Below are positions 10,901 through 16,797 of a stretch of DNA of 64,000 nt, in pieces (positions within the stretch are counted from its first letter, which is position 1; each line of letters starts with the position of its first letter). A program made the translations under genes and the position numbers. Origin of the DNA: 40CM-4-68-19 sp036513415. Its GTDB lineage: Bacteria > Myxococcota > Myxococcia > Myxococcales > 40CM-4-68-19. Under the pieces are notes generated by a model. It was not told where the DNA came from, did no database searches, and saw nothing but the letters and a program-made list of their open reading frames with translations. The stretch covers positions 1 to 64,000 of the forward strand of contig DATBZA010000171.1 in NCBI GenBank assembly GCA_036513415.1, given 5' to 3'.

Positions 10901-12476
10901 GGAAGTAGAGATGCTTCAGCTGGCTGACAGGCGCCGCTCTTCCGTCGGGATGACAGGAACGACACTGCTTCGCATGGCCAGGCGTCGGGTTCCCGAGGGC
11001 GTCGACGGTATCGCCGACTGGCGGCGTCACGTCGAGCAGGTTGTGGATCAGCACCAGCCTGTCTCTGGCTTCGCTGTGACAGCCGTCGCAATTGCGCACG
11101 TTGAAATCGGTCTGTGGAGACGAGAGGTTTGGATCGGCGGTGACCTGCGCCGTATGGCACTTCTCGCAGGGGACGAAGTGAGTCGTGCTGGTCGCATCGA
11201 TGACGAACGGGATCGCCGCGTCGGACGATTGGCTGCCGTGAACCTTGACGCGCTTGAGGAGGTTCCTGGAGTGGCAGAGGAGGCATTGCGGAGTCGGACC
11301 GGCAGTCGCCTGCCAATTGGTTCCGGCGAGGCGGCTGGCGTGAGCCGGCGCAAGGTCGATTGGCTCTGGACCCGCGGAATTCGTGCCGGTCGCCGTGTGA
11401 CAGGACGTGCAAGTCACGTTCCGCCTGTTGGCAGGATCCTGGTGGCACGCGGCGCAGGTCATCGTCACCGAGCCGGAGGGTGCAGTCGAGAACGAATTGC
11501 CCAGGGCATGCGTATCGCCGCGGCCAATCGGGAACCAGACACTGTGGTCGAAATTCTCGATTCGGCCGTGTGCATGGCAGTTCAGGCAGCTCCGGCTGTC
11601 CGCCGGAACGGGCGGGTTCGACACGTTGGCGTACGTGAAGCCGTTGAAGTCGCCCAGCCCGAGGTGGGCGCGATCGATGTCCTGGCCGAGCGAGCCAAAG
11701 GGAGTCGGCGAATGGCAGGCGGTGCATGTCTCCTGCGTGAAGTCTGCCGCAGAGAAACTCGTGCTCGCGATCGGCCTCGTCTGCGAATGACAGCTCAGGC
11801 ATGGCAAGCCTGCGTGCACGCTCCCCGGGGTGACCTCAAAACCGAACTTCTGGTCGTGTGACGGCGCCTTCGCCGACCAGGTCACTGACACGGGCACGCC
11901 GCCGTCGGAGTGGCACAGCAGACATTGCGACGAGCTCCCGGCAGAAGAGCCCGCTGCAAGGTCGGGCACGGAGGCATGGAACGCCCGGCCCGCCGGAGAA
12001 GTCATGCTGGCCTGCGTGTGGCAGGTGGTGCAATCGAACTGCGCGCGGTCCACCGTGGTATGGCAGCTGCCGCAGCCGATGCTGCCGGGAACGAGGACGG
12101 CGCTGGCTCCGAGAGCGTGCGTCAGTCCCGTCCCGATCGGGAAATAGCTCGCGTGCTCGGCTGCGCTGTAGGTCGAGATGCCCCGCGGGTGGCAGGCGTA
12201 GCAACTGGTGCTTTCCCAGCGGAACGCCGCCATGCCTGCGTGGAGCGAAGTGGTCGGCGGCTGCGTGTGACAGGTGGTGCAGTCGAATTGCTTGAAGGAC
12301 TCGGCGGTCCCGTGACAGGCGTTGCATGAGAGCGCGTGCGGACCGGTCTGGATGGGAAAGAGCCGATCGTGCTCCGCCGGCGATAGCGCCGTCAGCCATG
12401 GGTTGACCGGGCTTTGTTCGCCGCGCGAACAAGCGAGAATACCCAATGCAATGCAGCAGAGCCTGAGGCGGTGCAT
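1917..12476 (-). CDS. Giant 98-heme modular c-type cytochrome lipoprotein
   Basis: 3519 residues, no frameshift. The N-terminus MHRLRLCCIALGILACSRG is a signal peptide ending in a lipobox-like ILAC, so the protein is probably lipidated at Cys16 and displayed on the outer membrane. I count 98 CxxCH heme-binding motifs, about one per 36 residues. The layout is an N-cap with 3 hemes (to residue ~118), fifteen hexaheme modules of about 215 residues (starts near 119, 324, 532, 755, 970, 1184, 1404, 1609, 1835, 2040, 2262, 2467, 2690, 2909 and 3127), then a C-cap with 5 hemes (~3345-3519). Every segment opens with FP[IVL] and usually His-Ala/Pro-x-Gly before its first CxxCH. Two module classes alternate: A contains GTNWQA and FLERV, B contains AVPD or SVPD and VP[AV]S[VL]xYS. 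The order is B A B A A B A B A B A B A B A. An SD-like GAGGGGGG precedes the ATG. Predicted role: a single-chain molecular wire for extracellular electron transfer. Confidence 0.93.
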   Translation of the reverse strand: MHRLRLCCIALGILACSRGEQSPVNPWLTALSPAEHDRLFPIQTGPHALSCNACHGTAESFKQFDCTTCHTQPPTTSLHAGMAAFRWESTSCYACHPRGISTYSAAEHASYFPIGTGLTHALGASAVLVPGSIGCGSCHTTVDRAQFDCTTCHTQASMTSPAGRAFHASVPDLAAGSSAGSSSQCLLCHSDGGVPVSVTWSAKAPSHDQKFGFEVTPGSVHAGLPCLSCHSQTRPIASTSFSAADFTQETCTACHSPTPFGSLGQDIDRAHLGLGDFNGFTYANVSNPPVPADSRSCLNCHAHGRIENFDHSVWFPIGRGDTHALGNSFSTAPSGSVTMTCAACHQDPANRRNVTCTSCHTATGTNSAGPEPIDLAPAHASRLAGTNWQATAGPTPQCLLCHSRNLLKRVKVHGSQSSDAAIPFVIDATSTTHFVPCEKCHTAQVTADPNLSSPQTDFNVRNCDGCHSEARDRLVLIHNLLDVTPPVGDTVDALGNPTPGHAKQCRSCHPDGRAAPVSQLKHLYFPVTAGSHAMGARAVHAPGQFQCASCHTALTSNPAKIDCTGCHTQSQMTTSSGVSFHAAVPDLVWPDPAKREETSLLCLKCHSGSKVPASVSYSTTSNKGKHDPTNPAIVFNVTPGSRHDTSKASMPCLTCHETPRQPFSAIPAMQVADFTEQSCTRCHSLPGTLAQDLDAIHAAVTTPPPGYQPVPNPVELKPAYSKTCLPCHADGQVDPAIAAQNHVGFFPIGASDSHAYLSTVTLTGRSVVTGCATCHVDTSTRQNVDCTGCHTQSSGVPPGPGVPADQVIAHSGKVATTPSNLWLGSGPVATGASARCLLCHGNDARPAGFVAKHGQAGPEHVVFGIDPASGSHFTACDQCHSARLGDPNRTNAELDFARASCDVCHLPDGAGSILAAHQALGAPITTPYAAGDPSNSIACLSCHPDGRAAQGNLPYHAGLFPIASADTHALGKSFAVSGSPITLACATCHQDMARRQDITCTTCHTPTGTNAAGPSPIDLAPAHARLGGTNWQAPVGPTPQCLLCHANDFLERIQVHGRGSTAYSSDAPGIPFVIGGSSANHFLACEQCHTTQVANDPHLQNPHTDFNVRTCNSCHSEAKDRLVSIHSLLSVTPPVGDTVDGNGNAVPGHAKECLSCHPDGRAAPISGVNHPYFPVTVGSVHAIGTPAVHTAGQFQCASCHTALISDPAKIDCTGCHTQAQMTTASGVSFHAAVPDLTWPSPANPQETSLLCLKCHADSKVPASVSYSTTSNKGRHDPSNAAIVFNVAAGSTHSTSKASMPCLTCHSSITTPFPAVPAMAVTDFREQSCTTCHSPAGTLTENLDAIHIGVTTPPPGYQPLPTPATAAYSKTCLPCHANGQVDLAIAAQNHASWFPLGSADSHALGKSFAVSGSANLATLACATCHQDTARRQDVTCTTCHTSTGSNAAGPAAIDLSPAHANLLAGTSWQASPGPTSQCLLCHTNDFLERVSAHGSGQPPLYPSDAPGTIFAIASGPHFAPCESCHTSRATGTTFKNSRIDFADRTCDSCHAEGKDTIVTNHAGIGIIIQDPIGPNNAHACLQCHPDGSRAPSTVTYSHPYFPVDAAAPHPMGRTIARAGGGAVTFSCWSCHVTPTDIAQVDCTTCHPQASMTSPGGASAHASVPDVPPSFAPGTATSVGLCLQCHADGKVPVSLTYSLAKAATHDSRYAFLISAGSRHATTNTNPSEKCSTCHSVTKPIAGVTTATGGIITTTDFTKQTCTACHAPAGALGQNVDQIHAGFGTVTVGGVGYTYRNLSSPPVPADSKTCLNCHRDGNAGTFDHARWFPITSADTHALGKLFARSGASDPVTLACATCHQDPANRQDVTCITCHTPTGTNAAGPTPIDLAPAHATQLTGTNWQAAAGPTPQCVLCHANDFLERVNAHGSGSPPIYPSDFPGIAFAISSGPHFAACETCHTSQAIDVSFKNPRIDFADRNCDACHSEAKDRLVTNHAGIGITIHDPLGPNNAHACLQCHPDGAKAPETVPYSHPYFPVDSAAPHPMGRTVARAGGGTVTFSCWSCHIAPSEIAQVDCTTCHSQANMTSPGGTSAHALVPDLPAPFTPGTQTSVGLCLRCHADGRVPVSLIYSISKVGTHDALYTFKVSAGSSHATTNTNPPETCSTCHSVTRPLGTSRPITTIDFKQQTCTACHAPSGVLVQNVDQIHAGFGTVTVGAVGYTYRNLSSPPVPTDSKTCLNCHRDGSGGSFDHGRWFPIANADTHALGKAFAVSGSSAPVTLACATCHQDVAYRQDVTCTTCHTPTGANAAGPNAIDLAPAHARLAGTNWQAIPGPTPQCLLCHADDFLERVKFHGSGSPPLYPSDFPGTTFAIANSPHFAPCEKCHVPLVTDPGFRNLRTDFAQRSCDACHGEAKDRLVTSHAGIGILIQDPTGSNNAGACLQCHADGGAAPSSVPYSHPFFPVDSAASHSLGRTVGSADGRLVTFACSSCHVTPTDFAQVDCTTCHSQANMTSPGGIVGAHDSVPDVPAPFTPGTETSVGLCLQCHADGKVPVSLTYSTARIGTHDALFTFQVSAGSHHATTNANPCSTCHSVAKPIPGATTATGGLITTRDFKQQTCTACHAPSGVLVQNVDQIHAGLGTITADGHDYTYQTLSSPPVPADSKTCLNCHRDGSIGSFDHSRWFPIASAATHALGRSFTLSGSNTPVTLACVTCHQDSARRPDVTCTTCHTPDGLNANPDNPIDLIPAHASQLGGSNWGAAGTPTPQCMLCHAKDFLERVGVHGSGSTTWYPSDAPGIPFVISSASSTHFVGCEECHTAPVVNDPALRNPRTDFSVRTCNGCHSEGRDRLVSIHALLEVSPAVADSVDAGGNPVPGHAKQCLACHPDGGAAPSTVAYSHPYFPVAGGSVHAMGADAVHLPGQIGCSSCHTALASDPAGIDCTSCHSRAQMTADVAFHAAVPDLTWPDPAQPQETSLLCLKCHADSKVPASVSYSTHSSKGTHDPSNAAIVFNVTAGASHDTAGLSVRMPCLTCHASTSTPFATVPAMKVADFTQQSCTNCHSLPPGTLAQDLDAIHTGVTTPPPGYQPVPDPVTPAYSKTCLPCHANGQIDPAIAAQGHAGFFPIGPADSHAFGSTVTVGIQSFVTACASCHVDANHRSNVDCTGCHIETLNTPPSRGVPADQVTAHSDKVATTPSILWLGTGPVDSGQGASARCLLCHANDARPAGFVSTHGTPLTLFPIDPASGGHFASCDQCHTAQLPSPPRRNAEFDFTQTSCAICHLPSGDESIVTAHQAFGVQIDGYSGNDPNNARLCLGCHPSGRTSGTFAHAWFPIAAADVHNSTMTRCADCHSSQLSYRGAPKDNLAMITCTRCHNDDAANIAYQRGITITQVHTAPTVGRDIWNIPGGYDYSNNLLCLECHAGNIGGDVALWSTPLVFRVARHDEHCLMGDKKIASGDREHNVNHNTTSSKVNPIVNVCFGCHNARATSGNTPWARDWAFASPTKSCVSCHQETVRAARCGP
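2440..12125 (-). repeat. Intragenic array of 15 hexaheme-coding modules (~645 bp; ~1.29 kb as A+B pairs)
   Basis: The codons for the module-opening HAxG motif recur near 12118, 11503, 10880, 10210, 9565, 8925, 8265, 7650, 6970, 6355, 5690, 5075, 4405, 3750 and 3095. Successive steps are mostly 600-690 bases, and like-to-like steps are about 1280-1325. One position breaks the alternation: the modules starting near 10210 and 9565 are both class A. DNA identity is highest among the three A+B2 pairs at about 8.2-4.3 kb. For example, the segments near 5815-5885 and 7096-7166 differ at only one or two bases. This indicates tandem duplication or ongoing gene conversion. It will also be prone to collapse in short-read assembly. 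Confidence 0.9.
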
Positions 12477-12652
12477 CCCTCAGCCCCCCTCTGACGGCAG
12501 CCTCGTGAACTACGGTCGCGTCGCCAGAAGGCGCCACATCATCTGTTGCGAAAAAAACCGACACTCATCCATGTGCTCCCCCCCAGAGCAGCGGAAGACT
12601 AGGCCCGCCTCGCAAAACGAGTCAATCCGCCCCGCGTCGGTGCCGGCATGCC

Positions 12653-14263
12653 TCATCTGCAAGTGACCGCGGGAGCGCGGTTGTTCCGGTGCTCGTGGCA
12701 AGAGAGGCAGCTCGAGGTCGGGCTTGCGACGCTCCACTCCCTCGCCCACGGCGTGGCCCCGGAATTCGCCTTCGCGTTGTGGCAACCGAAGCAGATGTTC
12801 ACGCCCGGTGCCACATCGGTATTGCGGTTCACGTTGTGGGTCGCGTCGCCTCCGGTGAGCCCGTTGCCCCCCATCCGGCAGTGCGCGTCATGCTGGGCCA
12901 GACGGAACACGAGCGGCGTGCTCCAGGAAGTCACGTCGCCGCCGATATTGCCGGCATGGCAATCCAGACATTGGGCATTCGTGCTGGGTCCGTAATCGAA
13001 GCCGCCGGGCACGTTCCAGATGTTCCGAGGCAGCTTCGTCGTGTGGACCGCGGAGATCGTGAAGCCATTCTGGTATCGGGTATTCGCGGTGTCGTCGTTG
13101 TGGCAGCTGGTGCAGGCGATCAGCGCGACGTTGCCCGCCGGAGGGCCTTGGTACGATGCCGCCGTGGAGTGGCAGTCGGCGCACTTCGTCACCGCGGAGT
13201 TGTGGACGTCCGCTTGCGCAATGGGGAACCAGGCATGGCTGAAGTTCGCCGCCGCTCCGCCGTTCGGGTGGCATCCCAGGCATGCGCTCGAGTTGTTCGG
13301 GTCGCCGACTGCATACGGGCCGGCAATCGGGGCCCCGAATCCCTCGTGCGTCGTCAACACGCTCCCGGGCCCGTTCGCGGCATGACACAGGTCGCAGCTT
13401 GCATCGTTGAAGTTGAACTCGGGATTCTTCCGGCCCGGCGGGATGGATGTCGACGTGTGGCATTGGTCGCAGGACACGAAGTGATTGGCATTGGAGGGAT
13501 CGATGCTGAAGACCGCGTGGGCCGGCCCCGCCTGCCCGTGAGCGGCGACAGAGCCGGCGCCGTGGGTGTCGCCGCCGTGACACTTCATGCACTGCGCGGA
13601 CGCGCCGGAACCCGTCCCGACGGCCCCGGTCCCCAGCCATAGATTGTGAACGGCTCCGCCCGCAGCCGTAGTCCCCACCCGGCCGCTGTGTGCAGTGCCC
13701 TGGTCCGCGGGAAGGGTCGGTCCGGGCACGCCGTTGCTTCCGTTCTGGATGTGGCAGACGGTGCAATCCACGTTGGCGCGGTTGCCGGGGTCGACGTGGC
13801 AGGCCGCGCAGCCGTTCACGACCGCGTTTCCGTTGACCGTCACGGTCTTCCCATACGCGTGCGAGTCCGCCGCGGAGATCGGGAACGAACCCGAATGGTC
13901 CCGCGCCGCGATGGTCGGGTCGACCAGGCCATTCGCATGGCAGACCAGACAGGTCCGGTTGTACGCGGGTGTGACGGGCGTGGGGACGGGCTGGAAGCCC
14001 GGAGCGGGAGTCGTCACGCCGCCGTGCATCGCGTCCAGATCCTGGTGAAGCGTCCCTGCATGGCAGGAAGCGCAGTCGAAATCCTGGAACGAATCCGAGC
14101 TCCCGTGGCACGCATTGCAATCCAGCGCGTGCGATCCGGTCGCGATGGGAAAGAACTTCGCGTGGTCCGCCTGCGTCGGCGCCGTCACCCACCGGACGTT
14201 CGCTGGGTTGTCACCGGCGCACGCCGCTGCCGCGAGCGCCAGGACCCAACCGATCCGGTTCAT
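12653..14263 (-). CDS. 14-heme c-type cytochrome lipoprotein, short paralog of the 98-heme protein
   Basis: 536 residues. The N-terminus MNRIGWVLALAAAACAGD is a lipoprotein-type signal (AAAC at the predicted lipidation site). Fourteen CxxCH motifs are visible: one in the N-cap, two matching the end of a class B module (LHQDLDAMHGGVTTPAPG), six in one class A module, and five in a C-cap. Three FPI segment starts are present (KFFPIATG, SFPISAA, WFPIAQA). The C-cap (CADCH...CTSCHNDD...NIWNVPGGFDYG...CLDCHAGNIGGDV...CFGCHNA...CLSCH) matches that of the giant neighbour almost position by position. Likely a surface cytochrome docking to the same porin or acceptor. Separated from the beta-barrel gene by 57 bases and from the giant gene by 176. 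Confidence 0.92.
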   Translation of the reverse strand: MNRIGWVLALAAAACAGDNPANVRWVTAPTQADHAKFFPIATGSHALDCNACHGSSDSFQDFDCASCHAGTLHQDLDAMHGGVTTPAPGFQPVPTPVTPAYNRTCLVCHANGLVDPTIAARDHSGSFPISAADSHAYGKTVTVNGNAVVNGCAACHVDPGNRANVDCTVCHIQNGSNGVPGPTLPADQGTAHSGRVGTTAAGGAVHNLWLGTGAVGTGSGASAQCMKCHGGDTHGAGSVAAHGQAGPAHAVFSIDPSNANHFVSCDQCHTSTSIPPGRKNPEFNFNDASCDLCHAANGPGSVLTTHEGFGAPIAGPYAVGDPNNSSACLGCHPNGGAAANFSHAWFPIAQADVHNSAVTKCADCHSTAASYQGPPAGNVALIACTSCHNDDTANTRYQNGFTISAVHTTKLPRNIWNVPGGFDYGPSTNAQCLDCHAGNIGGDVTSWSTPLVFRLAQHDAHCRMGGNGLTGGDATHNVNRNTDVAPGVNICFGCHNAKANSGATPWAREWSVASPTSSCLSCHEHRNNRAPAVTCR

Positions 14264-14320
14264 GGCGGCACTCCGCCAAGAAGGTAAGCGCGTTGCATGG
14301 CAGGGGCAGGCCTCCGCGGC

Positions 14321-15958
14321 TCAGAAAGTACCCGCGATCTCGAGGTCGGCGAAAGCGACCTGTCCCGTCGCCGGTCCGAACGGCGACGTCTGCCCGTTCA
14401 GCGTCGTGCGCCCGAACACCGAAAGCCGCAGCGCCACGTACCGCGCGAGCTGGGCCTGGATCGCGGCCGACGCGCCCAGCTCGTCCAGGTCGACGGGCGC
14501 GATTCCGGCCGTTCGGAACCAGGAAAGACGCGCGATGAGCTGAAAAACGCCGTGAGATCGCGCCAGTAGCTGGAGCCACGCGCTGGATCCCGGCGCCCAA
14601 CCGTCTTCGCGGAAGTAGCCCGCCGACAGCCCCGCGCTGTCTCCGAGCAGACGCGGCAACGCGATCTCCGGCCCGATCCAGCGGCGCGAGGTATGCGACA
14701 ACAGATCCGAGCTGAGTCCCGACACGACCGAGAACCGCAGCGTGTCCATGGGCTCCCACGCGGCGGAGAAGTCTGCGTGACGCACCGCGCCGCTGTTGAG
14801 CACCCGGCCGGGACCATCGAGCTCGGGAATGGAGAGTCCGTCATATCGAAACGAGCCGAGCAGGTTGACGGAGTCCAGTGGGCGAGCCGACACGTCGACG
14901 CGCAGCGCCTCGAGGCCCACGCTGTTCATCGAGCCCACGCCTCCTGAGACGGTACCGCCTCCGCGCACGTCGAAGGCGAAGTCGACCTGGCGTGTGATGC
15001 GGGCTTCGAGCAGCGCTTCGCCCTCGACGCGCTTTCCGAGATCCGCGGTGTCGATGAAGGCGATCCGCGCCTCGTGCCGGAGGAAGCGCAGCGAAGAGTC
15101 GCCGGGGTAGGAGTGCTGGCCAATCCAATAGGCGCCGAACGTGCCGTGGTCGACCGAAGGCGCCAGCGTCACGGCGTCCGGAACCACGCCTCCGAAGATG
15201 CCGGCCTCGGTCCCTCCTACGGTGCGCCAGCCCGCCTGTGCGCCGTCGAGGATCACCTGGCCAGGCACGCGGTACGGCCGGACGCGTCCCACCGAAAACG
15301 CGGGGCCTCCCGCGGTCCTGCGCGAGATCGACGCCTCCCAGACGTACAGCTGGGTGGCATCATCCGGGCGGAAGCTGATCGGGCCGCTCCGTCGCGACCA
15401 TCGCCGGGCGCTCAGATCGACGTCGAGGGTGAAGCCCGCGCCCAGGGGAAGGTCACGGATCAGGGCGTCCACGCGCTCCTGGCTCGACGAGCCGACGCGC
15501 GACGTCCACCAGGTCGTGTGCCCGATCCCGAGGTCGGCGCTGCCTTGCCGCGCCTCCAGCCCGGACGATCCCTGATGGAAATCGACCTTCGGATGCGGCG
15601 CGGAACCGAGAGTGCTGCGCCTTTGCTCGACGACCGAGGGCGCCGGAAGAGGAGCGAGCCGCGAAGCGGGTGGTTGAGGCGGCGGCGGAGGCAGGCCGAA
15701 CGTGTCGCCGGCGCGGCCCGTGCCCAGGCAGGTCGCGCGCGTCGCGGAGACCTGCTCGACGCGGCAGGTTCCCTTCTGGAGCTGCACGATCTGGCCGGGC
15801 GCGAGCCCCTCGCGCGACCCCGCATCGAGGTAGAGCCGCGAGGTGGTGGCATAGAGTACCGAGCCGGTCCGCCGGACCGGCGCAGTCTCCGACTGCGAGG
15901 CGCTAGCGCCCATGGCTGTCGCCAACAGCGCGCCGGCGATCCGCACTCGGGTCGTCAT
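14321..15958 (-). CDS. Outer-membrane beta-barrel protein of a porin-cytochrome conduit
   Basis: 545 residues with a signal peptide (MTTRVRIAGALLATAMGASA). Residues ~28-95 form a small beta domain (VLYATTSRLYLDAGSREGLA) with two Cys 12 residues apart. A proline-rich linker (FGLPPPPPQPP) leads into about 400 residues of alternating amphipathic strands rich in Arg, Gly and aromatics. It ends in Phe (FADLEIAGTF), the classic outer-membrane barrel C-terminus. The ATG overlaps the 10-heme stop by four bases. In MtrCAB and Geobacter porin-cytochrome complexes, a barrel sheathes a periplasmic multiheme protein and contacts a surface cytochrome; gene order here supports that role. The sequence is not obviously MtrB, so the assignment rests on fold features and context. 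Confidence 0.75.
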   Translation of the reverse strand: MTTRVRIAGALLATAMGASASQSETAPVRRTGSVLYATTSRLYLDAGSREGLAPGQIVQLQKGTCRVEQVSATRATCLGTGRAGDTFGLPPPPPQPPASRLAPLPAPSVVEQRRSTLGSAPHPKVDFHQGSSGLEARQGSADLGIGHTTWWTSRVGSSSQERVDALIRDLPLGAGFTLDVDLSARRWSRRSGPISFRPDDATQLYVWEASISRRTAGGPAFSVGRVRPYRVPGQVILDGAQAGWRTVGGTEAGIFGGVVPDAVTLAPSVDHGTFGAYWIGQHSYPGDSSLRFLRHEARIAFIDTADLGKRVEGEALLEARITRQVDFAFDVRGGGTVSGGVGSMNSVGLEALRVDVSARPLDSVNLLGSFRYDGLSIPELDGPGRVLNSGAVRHADFSAAWEPMDTLRFSVVSGLSSDLLSHTSRRWIGPEIALPRLLGDSAGLSAGYFREDGWAPGSSAWLQLLARSHGVFQLIARLSWFRTAGIAPVDLDELGASAAIQAQLARYVALRLSVFGRTTLNGQTSPFGPATGQVAFADLEIAGTF

Positions 15959-16797
15959 CGACGCACTCCCGCGCGTGAAGGGGCGACCCCCGCCCCCGGC
16001 GTGAAGGTGTGGCACTCGTAGCATTTGCGGTTCTTGCACTGGAACCCGCCCACGTTGGCGTGGGAGGTGGTCTCGCGGCTGCAGGCGTGGCAGCGCATGC
16101 AGTCGGCGGTGTTGGTCGTACAGGTGCCGGTCGGCGTGAACGAGGCGAGGCTGGAGTGGCAGTCGAGGCAGCTGATTCCGGCGTGGGGGCCCCCGGTGAT
16201 CTGGAAGCAAGCGTTGTGCGCCGGGAACGTGGCGCCTTTGAATCGGGTGGGGAAGTGACAACTCCTGCAGTCGGTGCCGAACCCGGCGCGCAGGTGATCG
16301 ATCGCGGTGCCCACCGTGCGCGCGTAGTCGGCCTGGTGGCAGGTGTAGCAGTCGACCGTCGAGCGGGTGAACCGCCGGTCGCGCTGGTTCAGGTGGCATT
16401 CCTCGCAGGGGATGGCCGCGTGACGTCCGGTGAGCGGGAAATTGGTCAGCCGGTGCGCATCAGGGCCGAAGCGGCTCGCCCAGCTGGACGGATCGTGGCA
16501 CGAGGAACAGCGGTTTCCGAACTCGCCGAGGTGCACGTCGCGATGGCAGGCGGCGCAGCTGGTGGCGACGGGCTCGGTGAAATCCTGCGAGGAGCCGTGG
16601 CAGGCGCGGCAGGAAGTGGACACATGCCGGCCTTCCAGCGGGAAGCCGGTCTTGGAGTGGTCGAACGTCACCTTTGTCCAGCCCCCGACGGAGTGGCAAG
16701 TCTCGCACCGCGTATCCATGGACGCGCGCATTGCCGGCGATCGCGGCGCGGGACCCGGCGCCGCCGCCGCGGCGATCAGGAGCAGGAGGACGCTCAT
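15955..16797 (-). CDS. Periplasmic decaheme c-type cytochrome (MtrA/OmaB-like role)
   Basis: 280 residues. Start chosen at MSVLLLLIAAAAAPG, which overlaps the upstream cytochrome stop by four bases and gives a signal peptide. There are ten CxxCH motifs (CETCH, CRACH, CAACH, CSSCH, CEECH, CYTCH, CRSCH, CLDCH, CMRCH, CYECH), plus an extra CHAC right after the ninth. The motif FDHSKTGFPLEGRHVSTSC and FPLTGRHAAIPCEECH repeat the FPLxGxH...CxxCH unit seen in the 20-heme neighbour. Ten hemes just before a barrel gene is the arrangement of MtrA, which threads through its porin. I infer the same role; sequence kinship to MtrA itself is not claimed. Confidence 0.88.
   Translation of the reverse strand: MSVLLLLIAAAAAPGPAPRSPAMRASMDTRCETCHSVGGWTKVTFDHSKTGFPLEGRHVSTSCRACHGSSQDFTEPVATSCAACHRDVHLGEFGNRCSSCHDPSSWASRFGPDAHRLTNFPLTGRHAAIPCEECHLNQRDRRFTRSTVDCYTCHQADYARTVGTAIDHLRAGFGTDCRSCHFPTRFKGATFPAHNACFQITGGPHAGISCLDCHSSLASFTPTGTCTTNTADCMRCHACSRETTSHANVGGFQCKNRKCYECHTFTPGAGVAPSRAGVRR

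Noticed and set aside
2440..12125. Regular repeats as a possible CRISPR or tandem satellite
   Set aside because: The period is 645/1290 bases, in frame and protein-coding with conserved CxxCH motifs; no short direct repeat-spacer pattern exists.
14321..16399. A 692-codon version of the barrel gene starting at 16399
   Set aside because: The first 147 codons run out of frame through the decaheme gene; the ATG at 15958 gives a proper signal peptide and a four-base overlap.
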